From: Desulfomonile tiedjei DSM 6799
GTDB taxonomy: Bacteria; Desulfobacterota; Desulfomonilia; Desulfomonilales; Desulfomonilaceae
Assembly: GCF_000266945.1 (NCBI RefSeq)
Contig: NC_018025.1
Coordinates: forward strand, 3,972,001 to 4,036,000
Length of the DNA: 64,000 nt
Direction: 5' to 3'
The translations under genes were made by a program, and so were the position numbers. This document shows, in pieces, positions 16,261 to 25,638 of this stretch (its first letter is position 1; each line of letters opens with the position of its first letter). The notes below the pieces were generated by a model. The model ran no database searches. It was not told where the DNA came from and was given only the letters and a program-made list of their open reading frames with translations.

Positions 16261-17955
16261 TCACGCTTTGATATCTCGTGATCGATCGTCACGGTCAATT
16301 CCCATCCTATCGAGTTTCCTCGAAACCGTCTCACGCGCCGTGCCGAGTAGTTTAGCGGCCTGAGCCTTATTTCCCCCGGTTCGCTTCAGGGCTTCCTCGA
16401 AAAGAGCGCGCTCAAGGTCCTCTAGTATCTCGGTGTAATTGCGGCCTGGGGAGAATTCCGTTGTCCAAGTCCATTTTTCGGTTTCAGTTGGACCGGCGTC
16501 CTTGTCGCATTCCGGAGCCGGACCCGTACCTTCCCGGACAGACTTAACGTTTTCGGAACCTAGGCTTCTGTCGAGTTCCGCTTCTCCAAGGTCCGCCATG
16601 GCCCTCATAAGGTTCTTAAGCTCGCGGATGTTTCCCGGCCAGCTATATTTCCGAAATCGTTCGAGCACCGATTGGTCGATATACGGGAGACGAATCCCCG
16701 GATTCGCCTTACGCAAATCCTGTTCGATTCGCTTTATCAACAAAGGAAAGTCACCCAGGTGATCTCGTAAGGGTGGAATCCTGATCACAATTTGCTTGAT
16801 TCGATAGTACAAATCTGCTCTGAATCTACCCTCGTTGACCTCTTCCAGAAGATCCCTGTTGGTGGCCACCATCAATCGCACGTTTACGCTCCTGGGGCGC
16901 TTGGCCCCGAGCCTGACAACCAATTTGTCATCCAGGAATGACAGGAGCTTCGCCTGGGCTTCTGGAGGTAACTCGCCAATTTCGTTGAGCAATAGAGTGC
17001 CACCGTCAGCCTGTTCAATTCTACCCGGTTTGGCAGCAATGGCACCGGTAAAAGCGCCTCTTTCGTAACCAAAAAGCTCCGACTCAACCAGATCCTTAGG
17101 AAGTGCGGCACAGTTCAGATTCAAATAAGGACCTTTGGAGCGGTCTGAATGATCGTGAATGAAACGTGCCAAATGATCCTTTCCGACGCCCGTTTCTCCC
17201 TGCAGAAGAACAATGCTGTCAGATCTCGATGCCTTATGGCAATCACTTATGACAGTCTTCATTGCATTAGAAGAATACTCTCTTTTCCGAAACTCACCTA
17301 CTCCCACTAGCTCATTGTAATAGGTTGTTACTTCTCGCGAAATTCCAAGAATAAACTGGAGAGCACCTTCGTTGTCTCGCCATGGTAGCAGCACATCCAA
17401 GAAAGTCATCGGTTGCCCGCGCACTTCTCGCGTATGCACCTGACTGACCGAATTCCCGTTGATGACCTCCTCGTCAAGGGATTCGAGTCGCCGGACGGAA
17501 ATTTCGTCATAAAAATCGTTGTCGGTATGCCCTACGATCCCGGAGGGAAGGAGCCCCAAGTCCTCTACCATGATTCCATTTGCGTATATGTACTCGTGCT
17601 CTCTGTTCTTGACGAAAACCCAATCCTTACAGGTACCCGATCGGAACATGTCTAGAAGGCATTCCTCGGGGCTCGACCGTATCATTATGTACGATCCTTC
17701 GTCATCGAACTGGTCGAGCGTATCCCAACTGAGAAATAATCTGGGAAGAGCGTCCTCAAACACGTCAGCGGTAAGTTTCCCCGCGTCTCGTGCCGCACGA
17801 AGATCGGAATGAGCCTGCTCTCTTAATTCATCCACAAATTTCTTCATCTCTCGTTTCCATTTCTTGCGCTGTTGGCGAAAGGTTAAGTCGGCATCGTTTT
17901 CAAGTTCATTTGAGTCAGTGGGGATTGAGGTTTTTGATTTTATCTTTTCATTCAT
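16261..17955 (-). CDS. Sigma-54-dependent transcriptional activator with PAS domain
   Basis: The 564-aa protein is a complete bacterial enhancer-binding protein. Residues about 80-220 form a PAS-type sensor (DWVFVKNREHEYIYANGIM). The AAA+ domain (about 235-470) has the Walker A GETGVGKDHLAR, the sigma-54 contact motif GAFTGA, and GGTLLLNEIGELP and LMVATNRDL. A Fis-type helix-turn-helix ends the protein (GGNKAQAAKLLGTARETVSR). It should hydrolyse ATP to open sigma-54 promoters in response to a small ligand or redox signal. There is no receiver domain, so it is not a classical two-component regulator. An AGAGG site precedes the ATG. Its likely target is the promoter at 16056-16070. Confidence 0.92.
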   Translation of the reverse strand: MNEKIKSKTSIPTDSNELENDADLTFRQQRKKWKREMKKFVDELREQAHSDLRAARDAGKLTADVFEDALPRLFLSWDTLDQFDDEGSYIMIRSSPEECLLDMFRSGTCKDWVFVKNREHEYIYANGIMVEDLGLLPSGIVGHTDNDFYDEISVRRLESLDEEVINGNSVSQVHTREVRGQPMTFLDVLLPWRDNEGALQFILGISREVTTYYNELVGVGEFRKREYSSNAMKTVISDCHKASRSDSIVLLQGETGVGKDHLARFIHDHSDRSKGPYLNLNCAALPKDLVESELFGYERGAFTGAIAAKPGRIEQADGGTLLLNEIGELPPEAQAKLLSFLDDKLVVRLGAKRPRSVNVRLMVATNRDLLEEVNEGRFRADLYYRIKQIVIRIPPLRDHLGDFPLLIKRIEQDLRKANPGIRLPYIDQSVLERFRKYSWPGNIRELKNLMRAMADLGEAELDRSLGSENVKSVREGTGPAPECDKDAGPTETEKWTWTTEFSPGRNYTEILEDLERALFEEALKRTGGNKAQAAKLLGTARETVSRKLDRMGIDRDDRSRDIKA

Positions 17956-18653
17956 GACGATTACCTCTGTACGTAAACAATTTATGTCAGGACTCGGAGG
18001 TTCTCCACGGCAGTCCTAACAATCCGAATGCGGGGAGGTTTTTTCTTCACCCTGGGAGTTGGAAGTGTGTTGAGACTAGTCGCAATCACATGGTAACGTC
18101 CGGACTTCCCCACATCAGGACAGGATAGGCCACCTTACAACGACATAGTGTACACCGAGGGCAAAATCTGGTCAAACCAGACCGCCCTAAATATTAATGA
18201 TATAGACTGCCGGGTAAGTGGCTGTGCATGGAAAGGGGCTGGTCCATATCTCGCTCCGATCCATGTCAACGGGTATTTCTTAGACGGTTCATTGATCCGT
18301 GTCGAGACTGGCCATAAACGGCAGCTCCCACTCAATGCGTAAACCTCGGCGATGACGCAGACAGCACCGGCGCGATTTCCGGATAATTTGCCGGGGCATA
18401 TTAGGGAGTAAGCGAGATCCCTGAGAGATGGAGAGAAGTTATTGGCTTGAGAGACTGATCGAATCATTGGCAGACGGGCTATATCAAGTAGGAATTGCTT
18501 TTCAGGACTCCTGCCCGGACCCGGAGTGATTTCGCAACGAGCTTTCAGGGGAGTCCCAAAAGTGTTTCTGATATGATCTGGCCCCCTCCATGGCCGGAGT
18601 GCTCGTTCAGAGTACGATCGCTCATACCTACTGGCCTATTCAAGGATTGTACA
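17956..18653. other. Intergenic region, no gene recognised
   Basis: About 700 bases separate the activator start from the stop of the membrane zinc-ribbon gene. Both strands have frames around 18135-18467 but without ribosome-binding sites or recognisable similarity. The activator's own promoter should lie at the left end. I see no exact sigma-54 site here. Confidence 0.4.
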
Positions 18654-20285
18654 TCAACCTCTCCGACCCTTCGCCTCTCTCACCTTACTTCGTGCTACAG
18701 ATAAGAAGCCTTGGGCGGCGCTCTTCGTTGCCGGATACTGTTTGTTCCCACCGTTGACCAAGCTGAGCACCAGAAATCCTTCGACCGGTTTACCGTCTCT
18801 TGTTGCTTCAGACAAAAGTTTCGCCCTTATTTTTGCGTTCAGTTGACGGAGATAAGCGTTGACTGATCCCCTTCCTGTTTCCTGGGAGGCCATATATGTG
18901 ACTTCAACGACATCTTGATAATGGAACTCATCGGTATTCCATGTATCGGGTTTCGATACGGAATACGTCGGAACATCTTCTTCCACGAGCGTATACGATG
19001 TAGCCTCCATATCGAAAATGACGTTGCTCACGGCTGTCACATGGCCGTTAGAGAAGATGTAAGTCCCAGCATTTCGCTTGATTGGTATCCCATTTGGCTC
19101 CAGAGCCGTGGGGTGTGAAAACAAAAGAAAACTGGATTCCGGTTTCATGCCTGCCTCGGAAAGAGCCATGGTTTGAGCAATTCTTTTCATTTCTTCAAAC
19201 CACTTGCCGTAAGCGCTCCCAATAAAAGAAATCGCCAGCTGCTTAAGGTTCTGGTGATGTGCCGCTGAATGATGGGCCGTTTTCTCGGCCTTCAAGACAA
19301 ACCCCAACAGCCGATCAACGAAAAAACTTACGAAATGATAACAGGCTATCACGAACGCTCCGAACATGAGGATGCCTGCGGCAGCAAGAAACATCCAAGG
19401 AATGTCGGTCACTTGATCATTAGGAGCTGGTTTCACCACTGCTCCCGCGATTGCGACACACATGCCGATGCCGCCAAACCATGACCACCCACCGATAATG
19501 AACACTAGGATCTTGCCCAGCCATCCGCCCCAGGGCACGCCATAGCGGGCCATCAGGGTACTCCCGGCCGCAGCTGCTTCTCTCGAAGCCAGCCCGAGTC
19601 CTGTTGACCACATCAAGTTCAACGCAAGCTTCCGATTTGCAGTGTTCAGATCTAGAAATGAGTCGGGTAATCGCTCGGGGCTGGAAGTCTCTTTGACTGC
19701 CGCCAGACGAGTTGCGATGGGCTTGAAGACACCCCATAACAGCCAAACAGAGAACAGACCACAGCCGATGGTCAACGCGGTTAGAGAGATGTAGAGTACC
19801 ACACCCGAAGTGTCGTATGGGGGCTTGTCGCCCAAGGTGTTCAAGCCCAATTTGGCTACAAGAAAGATAACCACGGGGAAAGTCACAAACACTATTCCCA
19901 GGATTTGTTGTTTCCTGGACACCGCCCACTTGATCGAATCCTTCTGTGTTGCCTTTTCCTTAGCAGACACATCCTCCCAATTATCACGTCCGGCATGACG
20001 CTGTTCATCTCTTGCAGCAGTGAGTTTCGCCCCGCATTCTGAACAAAACTTGCCACCGGCATCATTCAGTCTGCCACAGTCGTTGCAGCGGATCATGCTG
20101 CTTTGGGACATGAGATTTGATAGGTCTTCCTCGGTTATCAGTCCTTTCTGCAAAAGCTGGTTCAAAAGACGCTGAAGACCCTGGGCCGAAACCCCATATT
20201 TCTTCATCAATGACTCTGCATTCAGTCCCGATTTGATATCCTCCGCGAGTTCCTTGGCACTGACTTTTCGGCTAGATTGCGACAT
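18654..20285 (-). CDS. Membrane protein with N-terminal helix-turn-helix-like segment and zinc ribbon
   Basis: Domains in order over 543 residues: a small helical domain (about 8-55, AKELAEDIKSGLNAESLMKK) of the kind found at the start of many deltaproteobacterial proteins; a four-cysteine zinc ribbon at about 66-86 (CNDCGRLNDAGGKFCSECG); then two adjacent membrane segments at roughly 130-200, and two more pairs near 255-330. A soluble C-terminal domain of about 200 residues follows, which I do not recognise. The first gene upstream on the same strand is a lipoprotein. A role as a membrane sensor is possible, but only topology supports that. Confidence 0.65.
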   Translation of the reverse strand: MSQSSRKVSAKELAEDIKSGLNAESLMKKYGVSAQGLQRLLNQLLQKGLITEEDLSNLMSQSSMIRCNDCGRLNDAGGKFCSECGAKLTAARDEQRHAGRDNWEDVSAKEKATQKDSIKWAVSRKQQILGIVFVTFPVVIFLVAKLGLNTLGDKPPYDTSGVVLYISLTALTIGCGLFSVWLLWGVFKPIATRLAAVKETSSPERLPDSFLDLNTANRKLALNLMWSTGLGLASREAAAAGSTLMARYGVPWGGWLGKILVFIIGGWSWFGGIGMCVAIAGAVVKPAPNDQVTDIPWMFLAAAGILMFGAFVIACYHFVSFFVDRLLGFVLKAEKTAHHSAAHHQNLKQLAISFIGSAYGKWFEEMKRIAQTMALSEAGMKPESSFLLFSHPTALEPNGIPIKRNAGTYIFSNGHVTAVSNVIFDMEATSYTLVEEDVPTYSVSKPDTWNTDEFHYQDVVEVTYMASQETGRGSVNAYLRQLNAKIRAKLLSEATRDGKPVEGFLVLSLVNGGNKQYPATKSAAQGFLSVARSKVREAKGRRG

Positions 20286-20419
20286 GCGTTCCTCCAGAGC
20301 GGCAGCTCTTTACCATTATCAAAGGTCATAAAACATAAGGCAGCCCGACCGCTTCGCTGTAGCGGGAAGGCTGCTTATAGTGGTGAATGCAGAGAATGGC
20401 ACGTTTGTTGATGTGCCGA

Positions 20420-20869
20420 CTATTCGTTGCTGTATTGAGGGAAAGAGCAGGTTTGATTCCACAGACTATTGAATACTTCCTTCGCTTTTCTCCTATCTGA
20501 CGTAAATGAGAAGCTATCACCGCCGTAGCTGTCAGTTATTGAACTTACATCTACTATGCTCAAAGCTCCTGACTGGTTTTTTACAACTATACAATGGTTG
20601 ACGTAATCAAGCTTAGGTGAATTCTCAAATTGTGATACAGTCCTGCAAGCCACACAATATACTATCTGAGGGTTATATTTAGCCTTAAAGTCTTGTGAGG
20701 GTGACCCTTCTTTGCTCTTCTTTATGTCATTGCTAAGTATCTTTGTGTCTTGGTCAGGCTTGCCATAATGGCTTAGCACTGCCTTTTCAATTTCAGACGG
20801 TGCCCCTCCGCAACCCCATAGACAAACCGCAACCAGAAGTCCAGCTAATACTGAGACACATCTCTTCAC
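20420..20869 (-). CDS. Putative lipoprotein
   Basis: I chose the GTG at 20869: AAAGGAGATGG lies just upstream and the resulting start, VKRCVSVLAGLLVAVCLWGC, is a textbook lipoprotein signal with a lipobox LWGC. An in-frame ATG further upstream would add 14 residues before the signal. The mature protein is about 130 residues, with one CVAC pair near residue 75 and a final QTCSF. It should be anchored to a membrane facing the periplasm. It starts 19 bases after the small membrane protein gene and precedes the large membrane protein, so the three are likely one operon. Confidence 0.65.
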   Translation of the reverse strand: MKRCVSVLAGLLVAVCLWGCGGAPSEIEKAVLSHYGKPDQDTKILSNDIKKSKEGSPSQDFKAKYNPQIVYCVACRTVSQFENSPKLDYVNHCIVVKNQSGALSIVDVSSITDSYGGDSFSFTSDRRKAKEVFNSLWNQTCSFPQYSNE

Positions 20870-20888
20870 AGTTCCATCTCCTTTCCAC

Positions 20889-21110
20889 TTACTTGCCCGT
20901 TTCACGAGCATTATTTATTTCTGTATTTCGACCGTCTTGATGCCGCTCCGGCTCATCGACCACTTTCTTTGGTTCTTTCTTTTTGCTTTTTCCTGATATC
21001 ACCACGGCCCACGCAATGGCCAATAGTATGAATCCTACGGCGCTTAGAAGACCAAGTGCAGGACTGACAGATATTATCTTAGAAATCACTTTGAATAATG
21101 CTTCTATCAT
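20889..21110 (-). CDS. Small single-pass membrane protein (73 aa)
   Basis: Residues about 15-40 form one strong membrane helix (ALGLLSAVGFILLAIAWAVV). A basic stretch (GKSKKKEPKK) and a charged tail follow, so the C-terminus should be cytoplasmic. There is no cysteine. It is the first gene of a minus-strand group with the lipoprotein and the membrane zinc-ribbon protein. The ribosome-binding site is weak. Function unknown. Confidence 0.5.
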   Translation of the reverse strand: MIEALFKVISKIISVSPALGLLSAVGFILLAIAWAVVISGKSKKKEPKKVVDEPERHQDGRNTEINNARETGK

Positions 21111-21668
21111 GATGGATCACCGATCCGATGGTGCTTTTTAACGTCCTTTTCGCAGAATGAGACAAGATCCCTCTCTCCCAGCCGCAGACTTAAGTCGTCT
21201 CTGTGGGCCGAAACAAGTGATCGCCCTGACTTCGGTTCAAGAGCCGGTATCCCGTTCCGCGACACTGTCGGATACCGAGACGGGGCTCCGATATTATCAA
21301 GAGCGGTCGGGACATGTCATCCCTTTTCTACAGCGCCTTCCCGCTTTGCCGCGTCTCTCTCCGGGGGCGTCGCGTCCGCGATCTGATCGAGACCTGTGAC
21401 TGATTTTCGGGATTACCTGACCACTTATGAGCCATCTCCCAAGGATGAACGGATATTGAAGCAAGCACCTATACTCCCTACGCAGCTCACAGCCCGAATC
21501 TTTCACAGGAAGACTCTTTTTCTCGCGTGGCTTGAAAGGAAATCCCACGAGAGAGCAGAGAACCCCGATGGATTGCAGATTTGATGCGCTTACGCGGTTG
21601 ACAAGAAAGCGGGTTACCTCTACTGTATCCGGGTCGCCAGAAGCAGAGTTCATGTCCGGCTGGAGAGT
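21111..21668. other. Intergenic divergent promoter region
   Basis: These bases separate the minus-strand membrane-protein group from the + strand sigma-factor gene and should contain both promoters. A 62-codon + strand frame at 21396 lacks a ribosome-binding site and similarity. I see no repeat or hairpin of note. Confidence 0.4.
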
Positions 21669-22400
21669 ATGAGAGCCGATTCACCGAATTTCAAGGTTAC
21701 CGTGAAGGACTTGATAGCAGTTCCGCCCCCGGAAAGCGTGGTGGTTCTCGTGGTGGCTCTGCTCGACGGTAACCGGAACGCGCAGGCCGTTTTTTTCGAG
21801 GTGATGACGCCCATTGTGAAGCAGTTTGTACGAAAATGGAACGCCAACCATTGTAGGCCGCTCGGGCTCCCAACACTGGATGAAGACGACGATTGCCAAA
21901 ATGTGATGATGCGTCTGATTTATGGCGAAAGGGTATCAGGGACGGTTCGTGAGTGCGACTCTCCGTTGAAGAACTGGCTTAATTACGACGGAGAAAGGAA
22001 GAGATCACTTTACCGGTACGTTCAATGGAACGTGAGTTTCTACCTGCGTGATCTTCGCAGGAACTCCGACTTTCGCATTCGTGGTGATAACGCTCGTAGA
22101 CAGGGCGAAGCCCCCGGCAACGCTCAAGAAACGGAGGCCCGCGATCATTTGGTTCTATCTGAGGAAGAAAGATTTTACCTCAGACGATGTACGAGAACGT
22201 GCTGGGAGAGACTGAATCTGGCCCATCAGGAGGTCTTGGAATCAATCAGTCTAGGCTTCTCACAAGCTCAGGCGGCCCAGAGGTTGGGTGTATCGGAGGC
22301 CACGGTGAGTCGATGGCTTCGCGACGCTGCAAGGCAGTTCAGGGACTGTCTGGAGCACAACTGTCCGGCGGAATTGCTGCCGTTTGAAACACGCCGGTGA
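21669..22400 (+). CDS. Sigma-70 family (ECF-like) RNA polymerase sigma factor
   Basis: The 243-aa protein has the two-domain layout of an ECF sigma factor. A region-2-like helical part (about 35-140) contains VFFEVMTPIVKQFVRKW and DEDDDCQNVMMRLI. A region 4 helix-turn-helix at about 190-225 reads LNLAHQEVLESISLGFSQAQ then AAQRLGVSEATVSRWL. The linker is longer than usual. It is followed 35 bases later by a protein with a zinc-binding HC motif, the classic arrangement of an ECF factor with its anti-sigma. It probably directs transcription of nearby element genes. GGAGAG precedes the ATG closely. Confidence 0.75.
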   Translation: MRADSPNFKVTVKDLIAVPPPESVVVLVVALLDGNRNAQAVFFEVMTPIVKQFVRKWNANHCRPLGLPTLDEDDDCQNVMMRLIYGERVSGTVRECDSPLKNWLNYDGERKRSLYRYVQWNVSFYLRDLRRNSDFRIRGDNARRQGEAPGNAQETEARDHLVLSEEERFYLRRCTRTCWERLNLAHQEVLESISLGFSQAQAAQRLGVSEATVSRWLRDAARQFRDCLEHNCPAELLPFETRR

Positions 22401-22435
22401 CAGCGCAACAGATGTAGGTTCTGAAGGAAACCACA

Positions 22436-23191
22436 ATGGACGAAGATCTCGCACAAATTGCCGGGCTCATAAGACATCACCTGCATCTGACCGATGGAGA
22501 GATCGAAGGCTATCTCGAAGACAGCCTTGATCGAGATCAGCGTGAGATGGTGGAAGAGCACCTGCGGCGCTGTCCTTACTGTTCCAGCGAACTTGCATTT
22601 GTGCGTGATACCCTAGCGGAGGAGGGTCCCAGCAGCATTTTGGAGGACATCCTTGAGGCCGCACGAAGGCTGATTCGTTTCCGTCCCCGGCAAGAAACCT
22701 TTGATCCGAAGACCACTTATACCACCCTCTGTATTGGCGCCAGATACTATCCTCTCTTGGCGCTGACCGCCACCGAAGGTTCGGTTTACCTGGAAACGGT
22801 GGGTCTGGTGGCCTCCAAGTTGCTGCTCGCCAGAGACAGGGATCGGACAGATCCGGGAAGCCAACCGGTAGGAATAGGAATAGCCGGGAAGCGTCCTATT
22901 ATCGCTTCCCTGAGTGATTTCCATGTCACGCAGGGGTTCCAAGACCAGAGAGAAGATAGTCGTGCTCGGGGCAAGCTCGCTCACCATGGCCCCGCCAAAG
23001 GCGAAGCGGTAAGATCAGCCGCTATGGATCTCTCCAAAGTTGCAAGAATGCCGGACAAGAAGCCCCCTGAAGTAGAGAAGCTCAAGTCCGACATGTATCT
23101 GAAATGCGACACCAAGACCCACCTTATTGAGTTTTTCTTGCAATCCTCCTCTGAAAAGGTCTTCCTGCGGATAACAAAAAAGAAACATTGA
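22436..23191 (+). CDS. Anti-sigma-factor-like zinc-finger protein
   Basis: Residues about 15-50 match the anti-sigma zinc finger (zf-HC2) pattern: HLHLTDGEIEGYLED, then EEHLRRCPYCS, giving the H(x3)C(x2)C cluster. The remaining 200 residues are soluble and unusual, with a Gly/Ile-rich segment (PVGIGIAGKRPIIASL) near 145 and a lysine-rich end. There is no membrane helix, so it would be a cytoplasmic anti-sigma that may release its partner when the zinc site changes. It directly follows the ECF-like sigma gene. Confidence 0.65.
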   Translation: MDEDLAQIAGLIRHHLHLTDGEIEGYLEDSLDRDQREMVEEHLRRCPYCSSELAFVRDTLAEEGPSSILEDILEAARRLIRFRPRQETFDPKTTYTTLCIGARYYPLLALTATEGSVYLETVGLVASKLLLARDRDRTDPGSQPVGIGIAGKRPIIASLSDFHVTQGFQDQREDSRARGKLAHHGPAKGEAVRSAAMDLSKVARMPDKKPPEVEKLKSDMYLKCDTKTHLIEFFLQSSSEKVFLRITKKKH

Positions 23192-23409
23192 GAACAGGAT
23201 TCCTGCAGACCAATGGCGGAATATTCTCCTTTGGTTCTTTGATGCACAGTGCTCGGTATCGGAGGGGTCTGTCGCAACCTGAAGTGGCAATGCCTTCAAG
23301 TCGCAAATTGATTTCTCCAGTCGGCAGGATTGATTTCTTAGATTCCCCTTGTGGCGAAATAATTCTTCTTGTAAGATTCTCCAACGATTTGTCAAAGGGA
23401 GTTTGAGCC

Positions 23410-24288
23410 ATGACCGCAAGAGAAGGCGTGAAGCCCAAGACCGGATCTGAAACGAAGCGAGAGAGAGATCGAAAGATCGCGAAGCCCAAGACTGAGGCCC
23501 AGGATTTGGTGAAACCGGAAAACCTCGAAGAGCCGCAGATCCTTGAAGAGCCGAAAATCGAGGTTCGGGACAGCCTGGAACCTGATAAGCTCGAAGAACC
23601 TCAACAAGACACTGCTATTCTCTCCACCGAGGAGGCCGGAGCCGACGTCATGGCCATGGCCGGTCCTGATCGGCTAAAGGAAATGCTGGGTGAACTTCGC
23701 GCCAAGGACAAAATCACGACCGATGATGGAGCGGAAATTGAGTTTGATCGAGAGACCAAGGAGTATTTCATCCGGGCTTGCGAGGAAGCGTACCCTATCA
23801 TCGGGCAAGCTCTCAAGAGCATGTACGAAATGGGTCGATTCCTGCACGGAGTGCGGGCAGAACTTAAGCCCAGGAAATTATACAACACTTGGCTTGAATT
23901 CACCGGTATCCCCAGGCGGACGGCCCACAATTATCTTCAGGCCTACGAGAGATTTCAGGACCGCTTGCCGCAGTATTCCTATCTAGGAATCAAGAAGCTA
24001 CTCATTGCCTCGCGATTGCCGGACAGCGCAGAATATATTGACAAAAACATTCAACGGATCGCAAAAGAATCGGCGGCGGAGCTGGAGAAAGAAGTGAAGG
24101 CTCTGCTGGCAAAAGAGCGGCCCAAGGACTCGGGGCGTGGGCGAAAGTCGAATCGTTTGGACGTGGGTAACTACGTCCTGCGTCCCTCGTTGGATGGAAA
24201 GAAGCTGACCATCGAAGGCTTGTCCGAAAAGAAGCGGACTGAACTAATTGAGATCATCAAGTCTTGGTTATTGCAAGAGAACCAGTAG
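23410..24288 (+). CDS. DUF3102-like protein
   Basis: The 292-aa protein begins with about 75 charged residues containing repeats of the LEEPQ/LEEPK kind. The middle (about 125-210) has the DUF3102 signature: IGQALKSMYEMGRFLHGVRA, then YNTWLEFTGIPRRTAHNYLQ and YERFQ. This domain is common in phage and plasmid proteins, often next to ParB-like or replication genes. Its function is not established. The C-terminal 80 residues are basic and then Leu-rich. It stands between the sigma/anti-sigma pair and the recombination module. Confidence 0.65.
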   Translation: MTAREGVKPKTGSETKRERDRKIAKPKTEAQDLVKPENLEEPQILEEPKIEVRDSLEPDKLEEPQQDTAILSTEEAGADVMAMAGPDRLKEMLGELRAKDKITTDDGAEIEFDRETKEYFIRACEEAYPIIGQALKSMYEMGRFLHGVRAELKPRKLYNTWLEFTGIPRRTAHNYLQAYERFQDRLPQYSYLGIKKLLIASRLPDSAEYIDKNIQRIAKESAAELEKEVKALLAKERPKDSGRGRKSNRLDVGNYVLRPSLDGKKLTIEGLSEKKRTELIEIIKSWLLQENQ

Positions 24289-25316
24289 ATGTGCCACCGT
24301 GGCACGTCGGCAATGTTTGCGGGCGGTGAGAAACGGACAGGATTCTTCACACACTGTTTTGAATCTCATCGCCCTGCGGCATTGCCTCTTTTCAAGTTTA
24401 CAATTAGGAAGCCGTCATGCTGCTAAACGTAAGCTTCGCACGGGTGACCACGAGCGGATAATGCTAGAAAACCAAGCACCCATGCATCATATCCTTAGAG
24501 TTATAGCGCTACTGGAATTTCGCCTCACGCGGGATAGAATTATGGGACTCCTAACTTTATTTTGGATTTAATATAGCCCCCCTTTTCCGTTTTTGCAGTA
24601 TCCATGCGGCATTCCTCTCATTCATGTATCCCGAACGCCTGGTAGAATCATCGATATTGCAGGTAAGACCCTCCGAATTCTGTTCTTGATTCTATGACAA
24701 TGGGTGTAACCCACTGCACTTTCTGCGGTAATGAAGCTACTAATCAGTAGGAACTCGACGAAGGGCACCCTCAGTAACGCTTGAGCGATGGCCTGATAGT
24801 TTCGCCGTTTGTCCCGCAACCGCGCACCATATCACCCATTTGCATACGTTCCAACTGGCTGTAAAGTGGTCGATGTTCGAAGAGCGAAGGGCAAGAACGA
24901 CAGCTTGGATGCGGAACCCTGCCGATGGCCCTTGAAGACAGACTGTGTGCCTTTCTCACGGATTGAACCCCAAGAAATAGGCTCTGCCACCGTCTGCGGC
25001 TCTATGTTCCTCGAAATTTGGTCTCTCTCTCATGATCCCTCCCACGGGTTGACGTTCCTGCAGCTTGATTATCATGCTTTTGTCCCATTTTGCCGTCTTC
25101 CCGGCAGTCCCACTGATCTACTCTTTCTTCTTTGTTCTTTCTTCTTTCCCCTTCTTCTATTGATGGGGTTATAGAGGGGGCTTCATTGAAGGGTACAATG
25201 AATTTATGTGTCCGTCTGTACGGCTCCATTCGTTCTCGGACGCTCGTCTTCACGAACAGCCGCACAGGCGACGCTATCTATATTTAATGGGTAAATGGTT
25301 CTTATTTGGAGGGGAA
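24289..25316. other. Long intergenic region, no gene recognised
   Basis: About 1 kb without a supported gene. Directly after the DUF3102 stop is a GTGCCAC/GTGGCAC inverted repeat (24291-24305), without a T-run. Near 24698 a very short frame encodes THCTFCGNEA, a zinc-knuckle-like fragment, probably a remnant. The promoter of the small-peptide and recombination operon should lie near the right end. Confidence 0.4.
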
Positions 25317-25370
25317 ATGAGTGAACGAGCGTCTCTGCGTTCATCCGCTTTTCTGGAAGACAGGAGGTGA
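25317..25370 (+). CDS. Possible 17-aa leader peptide
   Basis: A short frame with a strong GGAGGGG ribosome-binding site ends DRR-stop, and its last codons contain the AGGAGGTGA that serves as ribosome-binding site for the next gene 3 bases on. This layout favours translational coupling. The peptide itself, MSERASLRSSAFLEDRR, has no recognisable feature. Confidence 0.35.
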   Translation: MSERASLRSSAFLEDRR

Positions 25371-25373
25371 TCG

Positions 25374-25553
25374 ATGCTGGTCTGTCAAATCGGAATCCTG
25401 ATACTAGCGTGTTGGAACTTCGTCGTAAACCACGCTCTTGGCCTGATGATCTTGCTTCGGCGGCCTTATGGCGTATGGCCTAGGCCGGTGGCAAGGCATG
25501 ATCTGAAACTGAACGAGAAAGGAGAACTACCCAATGAAGAAACCGTGGTCTGA
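25374..25553 (+). CDS. Small membrane protein (59 aa)
   Basis: A perfect AGGAGGTGA site lies just upstream. Residues 2-27 are hydrophobic (QIGILILACWNFVVNHALGL), a single membrane helix, followed by a basic RRPYG stretch and a charged tail. Its end overlaps the start of the next small gene by 20 bp. It opens a chain of three overlapping tiny membrane-protein genes just ahead of the recombination genes. Phage lysis and superinfection genes can look like this, but nothing identifies a function. Confidence 0.5.
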   Translation: MLVCQIGILILACWNFVVNHALGLMILLRRPYGVWPRPVARHDLKLNEKGELPNEETVV

Positions 25554-25638
25554 TGTGTTGGTGGCTGTATTGATAGCAGCCTCTGGGGCGATTTTGGAAA
25601 TCATCAAGATCTTCAGCAAGAAAGGCAGGGCAGCATGA
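25534..25638 (+). CDS. Tiny membrane peptide (34 aa)
   Basis: GAAAGGAGAA precedes the ATG. The peptide has one hydrophobic helix (DVLVAVLIAASGAILEII) and a basic end (KKGRAA). The gene overlaps its upstream neighbour by 20 bp and its downstream neighbour by an ATGA junction, so all three are probably translated together. A single amphipathic or membrane helix with a lysine-rich tail also resembles toxin peptides of type I systems, but there is no antisense RNA evidence. Confidence 0.45.
   Translation: MKKPWSDVLVAVLIAASGAILEIIKIFSKKGRAA

Noticed and set aside
18135-18467. Overlapping frames on both strands (110 and 64 codons)
   Set aside because: No ribosome-binding site, no similarity, and codon composition unlike neighbouring genes.
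24296-24320. TGGCACG near 24299 as a sigma-54 promoter
   Set aside because: The -12 GC is not ten bases after the -24 GG. The motif belongs to a GTGCCAC/GTGGCAC inverted repeat.
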